NCBI GenBank assembly: GCA_963723965.1
Contig: CAVRSV010000010.1
Coordinates: forward strand, 181,131 to 245,130
Source: JARRKC01 sp963723965
Lineage (GTDB): Bacteria; Acidobacteriota; UBA6911; RPQK01; JAPXNP01
Direction: 5' to 3'
DNA length: 64,000 bases
Positions 1 through 8,723 of this stretch are shown one piece after another; within the stretch, counting starts at the first letter, position 1, and every line of letters starts with the position of its first letter. Made by a program: the position numbers and the translations under genes. The notes under the pieces were generated by a model, which saw only the letters and a list, made by a program, of their open reading frames with translations, had not been told where the DNA came from and made no database searches.

Positions 1-1524
1 GGGCACCTCCTGCTTGAAGCGAAGTCCCATCATCATCATCCGGGCCACCCAGAAGAAGATGATGTCGAAGCCGGTGACCATGGCCGAGGTCGGATAGAAG
101 ATTTCCTGTTCCTTCGACTGTTCGGGCCAGCCCAGGGTCGAGAAGGGCCACAGGGCGGAGCTGAACCAGGTGTCCAGGACATCGGTCTCCTGGCTGAGCT
201 GAGACCCGCCGCACTTGGGGCACGCCTGCGGCGCCTCCCGTGCGACGATCGTCTCGCGGCAGGCCCCGCAATACCAGGCGGGGATGCGGTGTCCCCACCA
301 CAACTGGCGACTGATACACCAGTCGTGAATATTCACCATCCACTCGAAGTAGACCTTTTCAAAATTCTTCGGCACGAAATCGGTGCGACCCTGCTCGACC
401 GCTCGAATCGCCTCCTCCGCAAGCGGCTTGACGCGAACGAACCACTGGTTCGACACGACCGGTTCGACCACGGTGTGGCAGCGCTGGCAGTGACCGACGT
501 TGTGGGCATAGCGCTCTGTCTTCTCGACCAGGCCGAGCGCGTCGAGATCCGCGAGCACCCGTTTGCGGGCCTCGTAGCGATCGAGTCCCTGGTAGCGGCC
601 GGCGGCGTTTGTCATCGTGCCGTCATCGCCGATCACCCGGATGATGGGCAACCCATGGCGGCGGCCGGCTTCGAAATCGGCGGGGTCGTGACCCGGAGTC
701 ACTTTCACGACCCCGGTCCCAAACTCGCGCTCGACGAAGCTGTCGAAAATCACGGGGATCTCGCGATCCATCAGGGGCAGGACGATGCTCTTCCCCTGCA
801 ACCAGCTATAGCGTTCATCGTCCGGATGCACCGCCACCGCCGTGTCACCGAGCATCGTCTCGGGGCGTGTCGTGGCGACGACGACGAACCTGGAGGAATC
901 CTTCACCGGATAGCGCAGGTGCCAGAGATGCCCTTCGGTCGGCTCGTACTCGACCTCCAGATCGGAGATGGCGGTAACGCAGCGCGGGCACCAGTTGACG
1001 AGATACTCACCCTTGTAGATCAGGCCGTCTTCATAGAGCTGCACGAAGACTTCGCGGACGGCACGCGACAGCCCCTCGTCCATGGTGAACCGCTTGCGGC
1101 TCCAGTCGCAGGAACATCCCAACCGTTTGATCTGGCCGAGGATGTTCGCCTCCGATTGCTCCTTCCACTTCCAGACGATCTTTTCGAACTCGGGGCGGGT
1201 GAAATCGGTCCGTTTCTTCCCTTCCGCCGCCAGCTTCCTTTCGACGACGTTCTGCGTGGCGATGCCCGCGTGATCGGTCCCGGGTACCCACAGGACGTTG
1301 TGTCCGTCCATGCGCTTCCAGCGGGCCAGAATGTCCTGGAGCGTAATGTTCAACGCGTGTCCCATGTGCAGGGCGCCCGTCACGTTGGGAGGCGGCAGGA
1401 CCATGGAGAAGGGCGGCCGTTCCGATTCCACATCGGCCACGAAGAAGCCCCGTTCTTCCCACCACTGGTAAAGACTCTGCTCCGTCCCACGCGGTTCGTA
1501 GCTTTTCGGTATCTTGGTACCCAA
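1..1524 (-). CDS. valS: Valine--tRNA ligase, N-terminal part (runs off the window edge)
   Basis: Charges tRNA-Val with valine in the cytoplasm. The visible 508 codons are the N-terminal half of a class Ia synthetase. They contain the HMGHA version of the HIGH ATP-binding motif near residue 45, then the CP1 editing region with TTRPETMLGDTAV, and two Cys pairs (WCPRC and CGAC...CPKC) typical of ValS zinc sites. The KMSKS loop and anticodon-binding part would lie beyond position 1. I place the start at a TTG (1524-1522) giving MGTKIPKSYEP, because AAAGGAGA sits about six bases upstream and no in-frame ATG lies closer to the start of homology. It is the last visible gene of a minus-strand block that begins with def. 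Confidence 0.96.
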   Translation of the reverse strand, partial: MGTKIPKSYEPRGTEQSLYQWWEERGFFVADVESERPPFSMVLPPPNVTGALHMGHALNITLQDILARWKRMDGHNVLWVPGTDHAGIATQNVVERKLAAEGKKRTDFTRPEFEKIVWKWKEQSEANILGQIKRLGCSCDWSRKRFTMDEGLSRAVREVFVQLYEDGLIYKGEYLVNWCPRCVTAISDLEVEYEPTEGHLWHLRYPVKDSSRFVVVATTRPETMLGDTAVAVHPDDERYSWLQGKSIVLPLMDREIPVIFDSFVEREFGTGVVKVTPGHDPADFEAGRRHGLPIIRVIGDDGTMTNAAGRYQGLDRYEARKRVLADLDALGLVEKTERYAHNVGHCQRCHTVVEPVVSNQWFVRVKPLAEEAIRAVEQGRTDFVPKNFEKVYFEWMVNIHDWCISRQLWWGHRIPAWYCGACRETIVAREAPQACPKCGGSQLSQETDVLDTWFSSALWPFSTLGWPEQSKEQEIFYPTSAMVTGFDIIFFWVARMMMMGLRFKQEVP

Positions 1525-1584
1525 CGGAGTCTCCTTTTCCGGCTCGAAACAAAAGGTGAATTATAGCCCAGCGAAGGAAGCGGG

Positions 1585-2250
1585 CTAGGCGTTCGGATGA
1601 CGCAGGATGTCGCGGGCTACATCGGGGAGCAGCGACCGCAGTGTTTCCGGAAGTCGCTCCGAGACGGCCGCGACGAGCGCCCGGAACTGCGCATCGGTCA
1701 ACTCCGGCAAAATGGGGGGCTTCCACACCTGCCGGGGTCTCAGTCGGAAGTCGGCTCGACATTCGGCCGGGCTGAGCTCGAAGAGCCGTCCCGGCAACGA
1801 TGCCCCTCGGGTGGGGGGTTCCCAGACGGTCTCACCGGGGTCGGCAAAATCCACCGGCAGCGATGGGGCTTCCTGCTTCGCCTGTCGGCGGGCAATCAAG
1901 GCCTCCACCACTTCGACCAGGCGGGACGTCTCGAAGGGTTTGGTCAGGGTCGAGTCGGCACCGGCCCAGGCGAGGCGATCGGCATCGACCGGTGACAGCG
2001 AACCTGCAAGCAGGACGACCGGGATCGACGAGGTGGAGAGATCCCTTTTCAGATCGCGGCACAGTTCGTATCCGTCTTTGAGAGGCAGCGCCACATCGGC
2101 CAGGACGACATCGGCACCCCATTTTCGAACATGGGCGAGCGCGGACTGTCCGTCCGAGAAGGGCTCGACCTCGAACCCCTCGCCGGCAAACGACAAGGTC
2201 ACGACTTTCTGGATCGTCTTGCTGTCATCAGCGAGTATGATTCGATACAT
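1585..2250 (-). CDS. Response regulator receiver protein with uncharacterised C-terminal region
   Basis: A phosphoacceptor protein of a two-component or chemotaxis-like circuit. Residues 1-120 form a receiver domain with acidic pair D8/D9, phosphorylated Asp D52 in LADVALP, and the conserved Lys K104 in LTKPF. Residues 125-221 carry no DNA-binding domain that I recognise: a Pro-rich linker is followed by two predicted helices (TDAQFRALVAAVSERL and TLRSLLPDVARDIL). This tail resembles those of acidobacterial/myxobacterial single-receiver proteins, but its function is unknown. No histidine kinase is adjacent. The stop lies five bases before the bamD-like stop-side boundary, so it is probably co-transcribed downstream of bamD. 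Confidence 0.85.
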   Translation of the reverse strand: MYRIILADDSKTIQKVVTLSFAGEGFEVEPFSDGQSALAHVRKWGADVVLADVALPLKDGYELCRDLKRDLSTSSIPVVLLAGSLSPVDADRLAWAGADSTLTKPFETSRLVEVVEALIARRQAKQEAPSLPVDFADPGETVWEPPTRGASLPGRLFELSPAECRADFRLRPRQVWKPPILPELTDAQFRALVAAVSERLPETLRSLLPDVARDILRHPNA

Positions 2251-2255
2251 GGCGA

Positions 2256-3236
2256 TCAGTTCTGCGGAATCGGCACCCCTTCGTCCGGGAGCCCCGAATG
2301 CTGTTGCATGCGCCGCTCCTCGGCCCGCTTGCGCGCCACTTCATAAATGTCCGGCCGTCCCGTAAAGACCTCCCAGACACTGCGCAGGGGATCCATCAGC
2401 GAGAAGGTCTCCTCCGCGCGATTCATCTTGTGCCGCGTCGCTGCCTGCTGGTCGACCGCGGGGACTTGCTGTTCGAGCAGCACCAGCTTGTTCTTGGCAT
2501 CCTCGAAGTACTGACTGAACGGATACTCCCGGGCGATCTGCTCGTAGTAGACGCTGGCCTCGGTCACACGGCCGGTCTGTTCGAGCGATTCTCCGAGCCT
2601 ATAGAGGGTTTCGTCCATCCGGCCATAGTCGGGGTATTTGTCGAGAACTTCCTTGTAGCGCCCCTCCGCCGCGTTGTAGGCCGATCGCTTGAAGTAGAAG
2701 TCCCCGATGTCCTGATCGTGGCGCGCCAGGATGTCCTGAACTTCCCGCAGAGCCTCGCGGGCGGTGGGAGCCAGTTCGCTGTCCGGGTAGTTATCCAGCA
2801 CGCGCTTGCACTCCACCTCGGCCTTTTTGGCATAGGTGGGATCGCGGTCGTAGGGTTTGATCAGCTTGAAGTTCAACGCACAGATCTTCATCTGGGCGTC
2901 GTCCGCCATCCCATGGGTCGGATAGAAGATCAGAAAATCTTTGTACTGGGCCTCGGCCTGAAGATAGTTCTCGGTACCCTGCTGGCCGTAGTAGGAGTCG
3001 GCAATGGCGAGGAAAGCCGAAGGCGTGTAGTCGCTGTCCGGGTAAGTGTTGATCAGAGTCTGGAAAGCCAGCCGGGATTTCGTGTACTGCGACTTCTCGA
3101 GGTACTTCATGCCGTTTTCGAACAGCTGAGTATCCGGAGCCGCGGTTCCTTCCTGCAGCCCGGCGCTCTTCTGGCCACAGGATGTCCACAGCAGTACACC
3201 GAACAGAACCAGCAGGATCCGCTTCAAGGCAGCCAT
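2256..3236 (-). CDS. bamD: BamD-like outer membrane assembly lipoprotein (TPR)
   Basis: Probable lipoprotein component of the BAM complex that inserts beta-barrel proteins in the outer membrane. The N-terminus (MAALKRILLVLFGVLLWTSC) is a short hydrophobic signal followed by a Cys at about residue 20, a plausible though non-canonical lipobox because Trp occupies position -3. Residues 35-250 are TPR-like repeats with the BamD/YfiO signatures (AFQTLINTYPDSDYTPSAFLAIADSYY, QYKDFLIFYPTH, VLDNYPDSELAPTAREAL). I start at the ATG at 3236, preceded by AAAGGTG. An upstream in-frame ATG at 3257 overlaps the rpe stop as ATGA but has no ribosome site. The bamA gene lies in the same window at 54343. Confidence 0.85.
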   Translation of the reverse strand: MAALKRILLVLFGVLLWTSCGQKSAGLQEGTAAPDTQLFENGMKYLEKSQYTKSRLAFQTLINTYPDSDYTPSAFLAIADSYYGQQGTENYLQAEAQYKDFLIFYPTHGMADDAQMKICALNFKLIKPYDRDPTYAKKAEVECKRVLDNYPDSELAPTAREALREVQDILARHDQDIGDFYFKRSAYNAAEGRYKEVLDKYPDYGRMDETLYRLGESLEQTGRVTEASVYYEQIAREYPFSQYFEDAKNKLVLLEQQVPAVDQQAATRHKMNRAEETFSLMDPLRSVWEVFTGRPDIYEVARKRAEERRMQQHSGLPDEGVPIPQN

Positions 3237-3253
3237 TTCATCTGCACCTTTAC

Positions 3254-3931
3254 TCATGTGATGAGGGCAGCGCTCTCGGCGTATTCGCGCATCTGCCGAA
3301 AGGTTGCCGCAGGGTCCGGGGACCCAAAAATCGCGCTCCCCGAGACCAGCAGGTCCACACCAGCTTCGACCACTGCGGCGGAATTGTCCGGACCAATCCC
3401 CCCGTCGATCTCCACCTGAACGTGCTCCAGACCCCTGGCCCGAATCAAGCGCTTCAATTTTCTCACTTTTTCGAAGCTAGTTGAAATGAACTCCTGTCCC
3501 CCGAAACCCGGGTTTACCGACATCACCAGCACGTAGTCACAATGGGGAAGGATCTCTTCCAAGATGTTCACGGAGGTATGAGGGTTCAGGGCGATGCCGG
3601 CCAGGGCTCCGGCGCGCCGGATCGCCGCCAGGATCTCCTGGAGATGAATCGCGGCCTCGACGTGCACCAGCACTGAGTTTGCGCCTGCCTTCACATACTC
3701 GAGAGTCATGGCGTCGGGGTTGGAGATCATCAGGTGTACATCGAGATGCCGATCCGTGATCTGGCGAATCCTTCGGATAACCGGCAAACCGACCGTCAGG
3801 TTCGGCACGAAGTGCCCATCCATCACATCGATGTGGATCCAGTCGGCTCCCGCACTTTCCATCAGCCGGATCGCCGCCTCCAGATTTGCGAAGTCAGCAG
3901 ACAGGATGGACGGTACGACGCGGGGTTTCAC
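3254..3931 (-). CDS. rpe: Ribulose-phosphate 3-epimerase
   Basis: Interconverts D-ribulose 5-phosphate and D-xylulose 5-phosphate in the pentose phosphate pathway. The 225-residue TIM barrel shows VPSILSADF, the metal-binding HIDVMDGHFVPN, HLMI, VMSVNPGFGGQ and VEIDGGI, with the phosphate-binding VSGSAIFG near the end. The open frame extends further upstream, but the start is best placed at GTG 3931, which overlaps the PASTA-gene stop as GTGA and has GGAGGT six bases ahead. It is translationally coupled to the PASTA gene upstream, and its own TGA overlaps the possible early start of the bamD-like gene. Confidence 0.96.
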   Translation of the reverse strand: MKPRVVPSILSADFANLEAAIRLMESAGADWIHIDVMDGHFVPNLTVGLPVIRRIRQITDRHLDVHLMISNPDAMTLEYVKAGANSVLVHVEAAIHLQEILAAIRRAGALAGIALNPHTSVNILEEILPHCDYVLVMSVNPGFGGQEFISTSFEKVRKLKRLIRARGLEHVQVEIDGGIGPDNSAAVVEAGVDLLVSGSAIFGSPDPAATFRQMREYAESAALIT

Positions 3932-4665
3932 CGGGCCACCTCCAGATTGACGACCTGGTCCCGGGCGATGGGATAGCCCGGGTCGGGAAACTGTCGGACC
4001 ACGATTCCCCGGCGGGCCCCCGGATAGTCTCGATAGTACGTCCGCGCTTCGAACCCCAGGCCCTCCAGTTCGAGAAGCGCCCGGTTGAGATTGGAGCCGA
4101 TGAACTCGGGCATGACATATCTCGCGCTGGCCTTCGACTCGACCAGGACGTCGACCCGGTCGGTTGTCCCGGTCCCCGCTTGTGGCCGCGGCCACTGGGC
4201 GACCACGAGGTCGCGGCCTTCGGGCAGGGGCAACTCGGAAATCCTCCCGAGCTGATACTGTTCCTGCTCGAGGAGCATCCGCGCCGCCCGGACGGAGGAC
4301 CCGGACAACTCGGGAATCGGTCGAGTTCGCCGCCCCAGGCTGACGATCACCTGAACGCTGCCATCGGACTTGGTGCGCACTCCGGCTCCGGGAACCTGAC
4401 TGATGATGGCTCCCGCGGGGACCATCTCGTCATAGCGGTTTCCGCTCACCATCAGCTTGAGATGCAGGCGCTGGAAAACCACCTGTGCGTCCGAAAGGGC
4501 CATCCCGACCAGGGCCGGAGTTTCCACCTCGTGGCCCCGGACCGCCAATCTCATCCCGATGATCATGCTCATCAGAAAGGCACTGACGATGATCCCTCCC
4601 AGGAGGCAGACCTTGCCCCACCCAATGAACCTCGTTTGAAGATTGACCTGCCTCTTTCGCGACAT
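3928..4665 (-). CDS. Membrane-anchored protein with three PASTA domains
   Basis: A 245-residue single-pass protein. Residues 16-40 are a transmembrane helix (WGKVCLLGGIIVSAFLMSMIIG), and the rest is predicted periplasmic with three PASTA repeats at about 44-110, 113-178 and 182-245. Signatures include PALVGMALSDAQVVFQRLHLKL, IPELSGSSVRAARMLLEQEQY and MPEFIGSNLNRALLELEGLGF. PASTA domains bind peptidoglycan-related ligands in Ser/Thr kinases and PBPs; this protein has no kinase or transpeptidase domain. The gene sits between rsmB and rpe, whose start overlaps its stop. Its role is not established; a cell-wall sensing or division role is only inference. Confidence 0.88.
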   Translation of the reverse strand: MSRKRQVNLQTRFIGWGKVCLLGGIIVSAFLMSMIIGMRLAVRGHEVETPALVGMALSDAQVVFQRLHLKLMVSGNRYDEMVPAGAIISQVPGAGVRTKSDGSVQVIVSLGRRTRPIPELSGSSVRAARMLLEQEQYQLGRISELPLPEGRDLVVAQWPRPQAGTGTTDRVDVLVESKASARYVMPEFIGSNLNRALLELEGLGFEARTYYRDYPGARRGIVVRQFPDPGYPIARDQVVNLEVAR

Positions 4666-4698
4666 ATCCGAACTGCACGAGAAGTTATCACAAATCGG

Positions 4699-6024
4699 TC
4701 AACAGCGCCCGATACGAGCCGCAAAGAAGCCGTCCCCAGGCCCGTCCCCGGGAAAGCTCCGCCAATACTCACCACGCAGTCGGGCGCGGGCATCCATACC
4801 CAGCAGGGCTTCGACCACCTGCTCGTTCTCTTCCGGCTCGGTGGAGCAGGTGGAATAGACGACCTCCCCGCCCGGTTCGAGTGCGCGGAAGGCCTCCTGC
4901 AGGATCCTCCTCTGTCGGTGTTGCCAGCGTAGCAGGTCCCCTTCCCGAACGAACCACTTGATGTCGGGATTCGAACGAAGCGTGCCGAGCCCGGAACAGG
5001 GAACATCCGCCAGGATGAGCCCGAATCGGCCCTCCGGAAGAGGTTCCGAAGTGGCGTCGGCTTCGACGAAATGCAGAGGGCCGACGCCGAGTTCCCGGGC
5101 GCGATCCCGCATGCCCGCCAGGCGTCCGCGGTCGATGTCCGCGCAGATCTGCACCGTCCCCGGGCGAATCCGGGATGCCAGGATGAAGCTCTTTCCTCCG
5201 GGGGCGGCGCACAGATCGGCCACGTATCGGGCCGATCCGGGGTCTCCCAGGTACGCCACCCGCTGACTGGAGACGTCCATGAAGAAGCAAAAGCCCTGTC
5301 GGTAGAGCTCATGGCGGACGAAGCCGCGGTGATCGACCTCGATGCAGTCGGGCAGTCCTTCGACCGGACGGGACGGGATGTCTTCGGCGGCGAGCCGGCT
5401 CAGGAACTGCGACGTCGAGATGCGGAACGTATTGACTCGCACGACGGAGGGCGGCAGCGCGTTGTCGCGACGGAGAATGTCTTCCGTGGGTCCGAATCCG
5501 AAGCGCGCCGCCCAGCGCTGGACCAACCACTCGGGATGACTGTAGCGTGTCGCCAAACCGCGAACCGAGTCGACGGACGGCTCCTGGGGCCGGGAACGGA
5601 GAAAGCCCCTTAGCACCGCATTGACGAAAGCCGCCGCGTGACCGTGTCCCAGAGCTCGGGTCAGCCGAACCGCTTCGTCCACGCTGGCGTAGTCCGGCAC
5701 TCGCAGCCAGTGAATCTGATAGAGCGAGATCCGGAGGACCCAGAGAATCTCCGGATCCACCTCGTCGAGAGGACGGCTGGAGATGAGGGCCAGCCAGTAG
5801 TCGATCAGGGAGAGGTGACGAACGACGCCCCCCACCAATTCGCGCACCAACGAACGATCGGCCGGTGAGAGTCGCTCGAAGTCCTCAGAAGCGTAGCTCG
5901 TCGCAAAGGGCAACGAAACCTCGAAGCGCCGCCGCAGGATCCAGACGGCCTGCGCTCGGGGGCCGCGGGCCCGCGACAGGGGCCCTGCAGCGGGCCCGGA
6001 TCTCCGCGAATCGCGATTCTTCAT
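4699..6024 (-). CDS. rsmB: 16S rRNA (cytosine(967)-C(5))-methyltransferase RsmB
   Basis: S-adenosylmethionine-dependent RNA m5C methyltransferase acting on 16S rRNA. Residues 25-160 form the NusB-like RNA-binding domain (LVRELVGGVVRHLSLIDYWLAL, ASVDEAVRLTRALGHGHAAAFVNAVLRG). The C-terminal Rossmann domain contains the SAM-binding DLCAAPGGKS, the catalytic-loop Cys in ADVPCSGLGTLR followed by NPDIKW, and the second Cys in YSTCS. Length (441 aa) fits the family. It lies downstream of fmt, a common arrangement (def-fmt-rsmB). Confidence 0.95.
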   Translation of the reverse strand: MKNRDSRRSGPAAGPLSRARGPRAQAVWILRRRFEVSLPFATSYASEDFERLSPADRSLVRELVGGVVRHLSLIDYWLALISSRPLDEVDPEILWVLRISLYQIHWLRVPDYASVDEAVRLTRALGHGHAAAFVNAVLRGFLRSRPQEPSVDSVRGLATRYSHPEWLVQRWAARFGFGPTEDILRRDNALPPSVVRVNTFRISTSQFLSRLAAEDIPSRPVEGLPDCIEVDHRGFVRHELYRQGFCFFMDVSSQRVAYLGDPGSARYVADLCAAPGGKSFILASRIRPGTVQICADIDRGRLAGMRDRARELGVGPLHFVEADATSEPLPEGRFGLILADVPCSGLGTLRSNPDIKWFVREGDLLRWQHRQRRILQEAFRALEPGGEVVYSTCSTEPEENEQVVEALLGMDARARLRGEYWRSFPGDGPGDGFFAARIGRC

Positions 6025-6093
6025 ACCTCACCAGATCGAGCCGAATCGGGTGCAGCGGCTCCGCGACCGGCGAGCGATTCGACTTCGGACCGC

Positions 6094-7053
6094 TCAGTCC
6101 GCGGCCGATGGCCCCAGGATCTCACCGGGACGGATTCGCGTTCCGTTGATGAAATCGCGTGCACCAACCCGTTTGTGGTTGGGAACCTGGAGTTCCAGCA
6201 GACGAACGGTGCCGGACCCACACTGCACCTCGAGACCGTCCGGCTCGAACCCGATCACGGTGCCGGGCGCCGCTCCCGCACCGTCGGATAGAGCCAGGGA
6301 GGCCCGCCAGATCTTGAGCTCTCCGTCCCGCCAGGAGGTAACGGCACCCGGCCAGGGATTCATGGCGCGGATACGATTGTGGACCTCGAACGCGGTTCGA
6401 TTCCAGTCGATCCGGCCGTCTTCCTTCGTGATCCGTGGAGCATAGGTGGCGAACTCTCCGCGCTGAGGAGTGGCCTGCAGCGTTCCGGTGATGAAATCGT
6501 TCAGAGTCGGAAGGAGCAGTCGGGCCCCCTGCTCGGCCAAAACCATTTCCAGCTCGCCCGCGGTGGCATCCGGAGGAATGGGCGTCCAGCGGACGCTGAG
6601 AATGTCTCCCGTGTCCATTCCTTCATCGATCTTCATGATGGTGACCCCAGTCTGACGGTCACCGTTTAGTATGGCGTGCACGATCGGAGCGGCACCCCGG
6701 TAAGCGGGCAGCACCGAGGCATGGACATTCAGCGTTCCGAAGGGTGGGGCATCGAAGAATTCCGCCGGCAGGATCTGGCCGAATGCCACCACGACACAGG
6801 CCGTGGGCTGGACCTCCTGCAGAACGGCCAGAGCCTCCGGGTTGTTCCGGATCCTGCGAAACTGGTAGACGGGCAGGCGCGCCTCCTGTGCCGCCAGCTT
6901 GACGGGAGGGGCCGTCAGTTTCTGGCCCCGTCCGGATGGACGGTCCGGTTGAGTAATGACGGCGGCTACCTCGATCCTCGAATCGGACGCCAGCGCCCTC
7001 AGGGTCGGGACGGCGAATCCAGGCGTGCCGAGAAAGACGATCTTGTTCACCAT
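6094..7053 (-). CDS. fmt: Methionyl-tRNA formyltransferase
   Basis: Formylates initiator Met-tRNA using 10-formyl-tetrahydrofolate. The 319-residue protein shows the N-terminal FLGTPGFAVPTLRAL, the loop QPDRPSGRGQKL, VVVAFGQILP and the catalytic segment LNVHASVLPAYRGAAPI with Asn, His and, further on, the D of MDTGDIL. The C-terminal OB-like domain follows residue 205. Its start overlaps the end of def by seven bases, so the two are translationally coupled; their products act at opposite ends of N-formyl-Met metabolism. Confidence 0.97.
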   Translation of the reverse strand: MVNKIVFLGTPGFAVPTLRALASDSRIEVAAVITQPDRPSGRGQKLTAPPVKLAAQEARLPVYQFRRIRNNPEALAVLQEVQPTACVVVAFGQILPAEFFDAPPFGTLNVHASVLPAYRGAAPIVHAILNGDRQTGVTIMKIDEGMDTGDILSVRWTPIPPDATAGELEMVLAEQGARLLLPTLNDFITGTLQATPQRGEFATYAPRITKEDGRIDWNRTAFEVHNRIRAMNPWPGAVTSWRDGELKIWRASLALSDGAGAAPGTVIGFEPDGLEVQCGSGTVRLLELQVPNHKRVGARDFINGTRIRPGEILGPSAAD

Positions 7054-7556
7054 TCGCCGGCTCGGATCAGTTTTCGGATCTTGCGCTTCAGGAGATCCCG
7101 CTTCAGGGGAGAAATCCGGTCAAGGTAGAGGATTCCATCCAGATGGTCGATTTCATGGCAGAGCACCCGCGCCATCAACTCCTCCCCGCGGATCTCCATC
7201 GGGTTGCCGTCGAGATCCTGGCCCTTCACCACCACCGTCTTGGGCCGTTCCACCACCGCCGTGATTCCGGGCAGGCTGAGACAGCCTTCCTCCTCCCGCT
7301 GTTTGCCCTCCGCTTCCGCGACCTCCGGGTTGACTAGAATCAGTTGGTGGCCGTCCTCATGTCCCGACGTCACATCGATGACCAGAAGCCGGATGTTTTC
7401 GCCCACCTGCGGGGCCGCCAGACCGATGCCGGGAGCCGCGTACATCGTCTCGAGCATGTCGGTGGCCAGCTGCCGCAGCTTCTCATCGAAGGTCTCCACT
7501 GGATCGCATTTCTGTTCGAGTCCCGGTTCGGGGTACTTCACAATCGGTTTAATCAT
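7047..7556 (-). CDS. def: Peptide deformylase
   Basis: Metalloenzyme that removes the N-formyl group from nascent proteins. All three family motifs are present: GIGLAAPQVG (motif 1), EEGCLSLPG with the metal-ligand Cys (motif 2), and HEIDHLDG with the HExxH-type metal ligands and catalytic Glu (motif 3). It is 169 residues, normal for type I enzymes. It is the first gene of the minus-strand def-fmt-rsmB-PASTA-rpe-bamD block; the promoter should lie in the 400-base gap shared with the divergent mla operon. Confidence 0.97.
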   Translation of the reverse strand: MIKPIVKYPEPGLEQKCDPVETFDEKLRQLATDMLETMYAAPGIGLAAPQVGENIRLLVIDVTSGHEDGHQLILVNPEVAEAEGKQREEEGCLSLPGITAVVERPKTVVVKGQDLDGNPMEIRGEELMARVLCHEIDHLDGILYLDRISPLKRDLLKRKIRKLIRAGEW

Positions 7557-7964
7557 TTGCCGTCTCGTTCCCGGGGCCGACTTCTCGTGGCGCCCTCAAC
7601 TCAACCCTACTACCAGTTTACGACCCAAGACGCCAGAGCTCGGGTCCGCAACGCCCCCGAAATCTTAGAGATGCGAAATCCCTCCGCAAAGTTCCAGAAC
7701 GTCGGGCGGCGAGACGCACCTGTTCCACGTTTCGGGGACGCGTTCGAGGACCTCGACGTGCACTCCACGGGCTCGACGTGGTCCCACGCAGGCCCGTGAG
7801 GCCGTCGAATTCGGGCAGACTGCGCCCGGATGCCGGCCCTTCCCCAGGCTGAGATTTCCGATAAGCCCAGCAAACAGGCCGGATTGGGATCACAATCCTG
7901 GCGGGAATCTCTGGTAGAATTCCCCCGGAGACTGGGGGCCCGTTGCGGCCACGACGGCGGAGCA
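7557..7964. other. Divergent intergenic region between def and mlaE
   Basis: A gap of about 400 bases between two divergent operons, so it must hold both promoters, but I see no convincing -35/-10 pair for either. A small perfect hairpin (five C, a seven-base loop, five G) lies at 7922-7938, just ahead of mlaE, and may be in its leader. Reading frames that cross the region lack coding character and are upstream extensions of mlaE or antisense frames. Confidence 0.5.
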
Positions 7965-8723
7965 ATGAATCCAATTTACCGGGCGCTTTTCGAAATCCAG
8001 GAGTTCGTGCTCCTGTCCGGCAAGTCGATCGGCAATCTTTTCCGCGGGCCACGCTATTTTCAGGACACCTTCCAGCAGATGGACGCGGTCGGCGTGAGGT
8101 CCATGTCCATCATCATGCTGACCGGTTTCTTTACCGGCGGCGTGCTCGCCCTGCAGTCGTCCAAGTCCCTGCAGGCTTTCGGCGCGGTCAATCTGACGGG
8201 ACAGCTGGTCGCCCTTTCTTTGATCCGGGAACTCGGACCGGTTTTGACGGCCCTGATGATCGCAGGCAGAGTCGGCTCGGGAATCGCCTCGGAGCTCGGC
8301 TCCATGGTCGTCACCGAGCAGATCGATGCAATGCGGGCGCTCGGCACCGACCCGACCAAGAAGCTGGTCACACCCCGCATGGTCGCCTGCACGACCATGG
8401 TGCCCCTCCTGACCGTCCTGGCGGACCTGTTCGGCCTCGTGGGGGGGTGGATCGTGGCCTTCTACACATTGCGGCTGAACACGAACCTGTACTGGAACAC
8501 TGCCTTGCGTTCGCTCCAGTACACCGACGCGTTGGAGGGGCTGATCAAACCCCTCGTCTTCGGCTTTATCATCGGTATGATCGGCTCCTATTCGGGGCTG
8601 AGAACGACCGGGGGCACGCGCGGCGTGGGTCAATCGACCACTCAGGCCGTGGTCTTCGCTTCGATTCTGGTCATCATCAGCGACTTTTTCCTGAGCAAGA
8701 TCGTCCTGGAGCTTCGATTTTGA
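7965..8723 (+). CDS. mlaE: MlaE-family ABC transporter permease
   Basis: Integral inner-membrane permease of an MCE-type lipid transporter that moves phospholipids between inner and outer membrane. The 252-residue protein has the family signatures: the amphipathic N-terminus, ALSLIRELGPVLTALMIAGRVGSGIASELGSM, EQIDAMRALGTDP and the C-terminal GSYSGLRTTGGTRGVGQSTTQAVV. I chose the ATG at 7965 (CGGAG five bases upstream) over an upstream extension that adds 45 non-conserved residues. It overlaps mlaF at its stop codon and heads the mlaE-mlaF-mlaD-phosphatidyltransferase operon. Confidence 0.95.
   Translation: MNPIYRALFEIQEFVLLSGKSIGNLFRGPRYFQDTFQQMDAVGVRSMSIIMLTGFFTGGVLALQSSKSLQAFGAVNLTGQLVALSLIRELGPVLTALMIAGRVGSGIASELGSMVVTEQIDAMRALGTDPTKKLVTPRMVACTTMVPLLTVLADLFGLVGGWIVAFYTLRLNTNLYWNTALRSLQYTDALEGLIKPLVFGFIIGMIGSYSGLRTTGGTRGVGQSTTQAVVFASILVIISDFFLSKIVLELRF

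Noticed and set aside
289..1566. Plus-strand open frame of 425 codons
   Set aside because: Antisense to valS, which shows full synthetase motifs in the minus strand.
7943..8719. N-terminal extension that would fuse 250 extra residues to MlaF
   Set aside because: This stretch is mlaE read in another frame; MlaF homology starts at 8720-8726.
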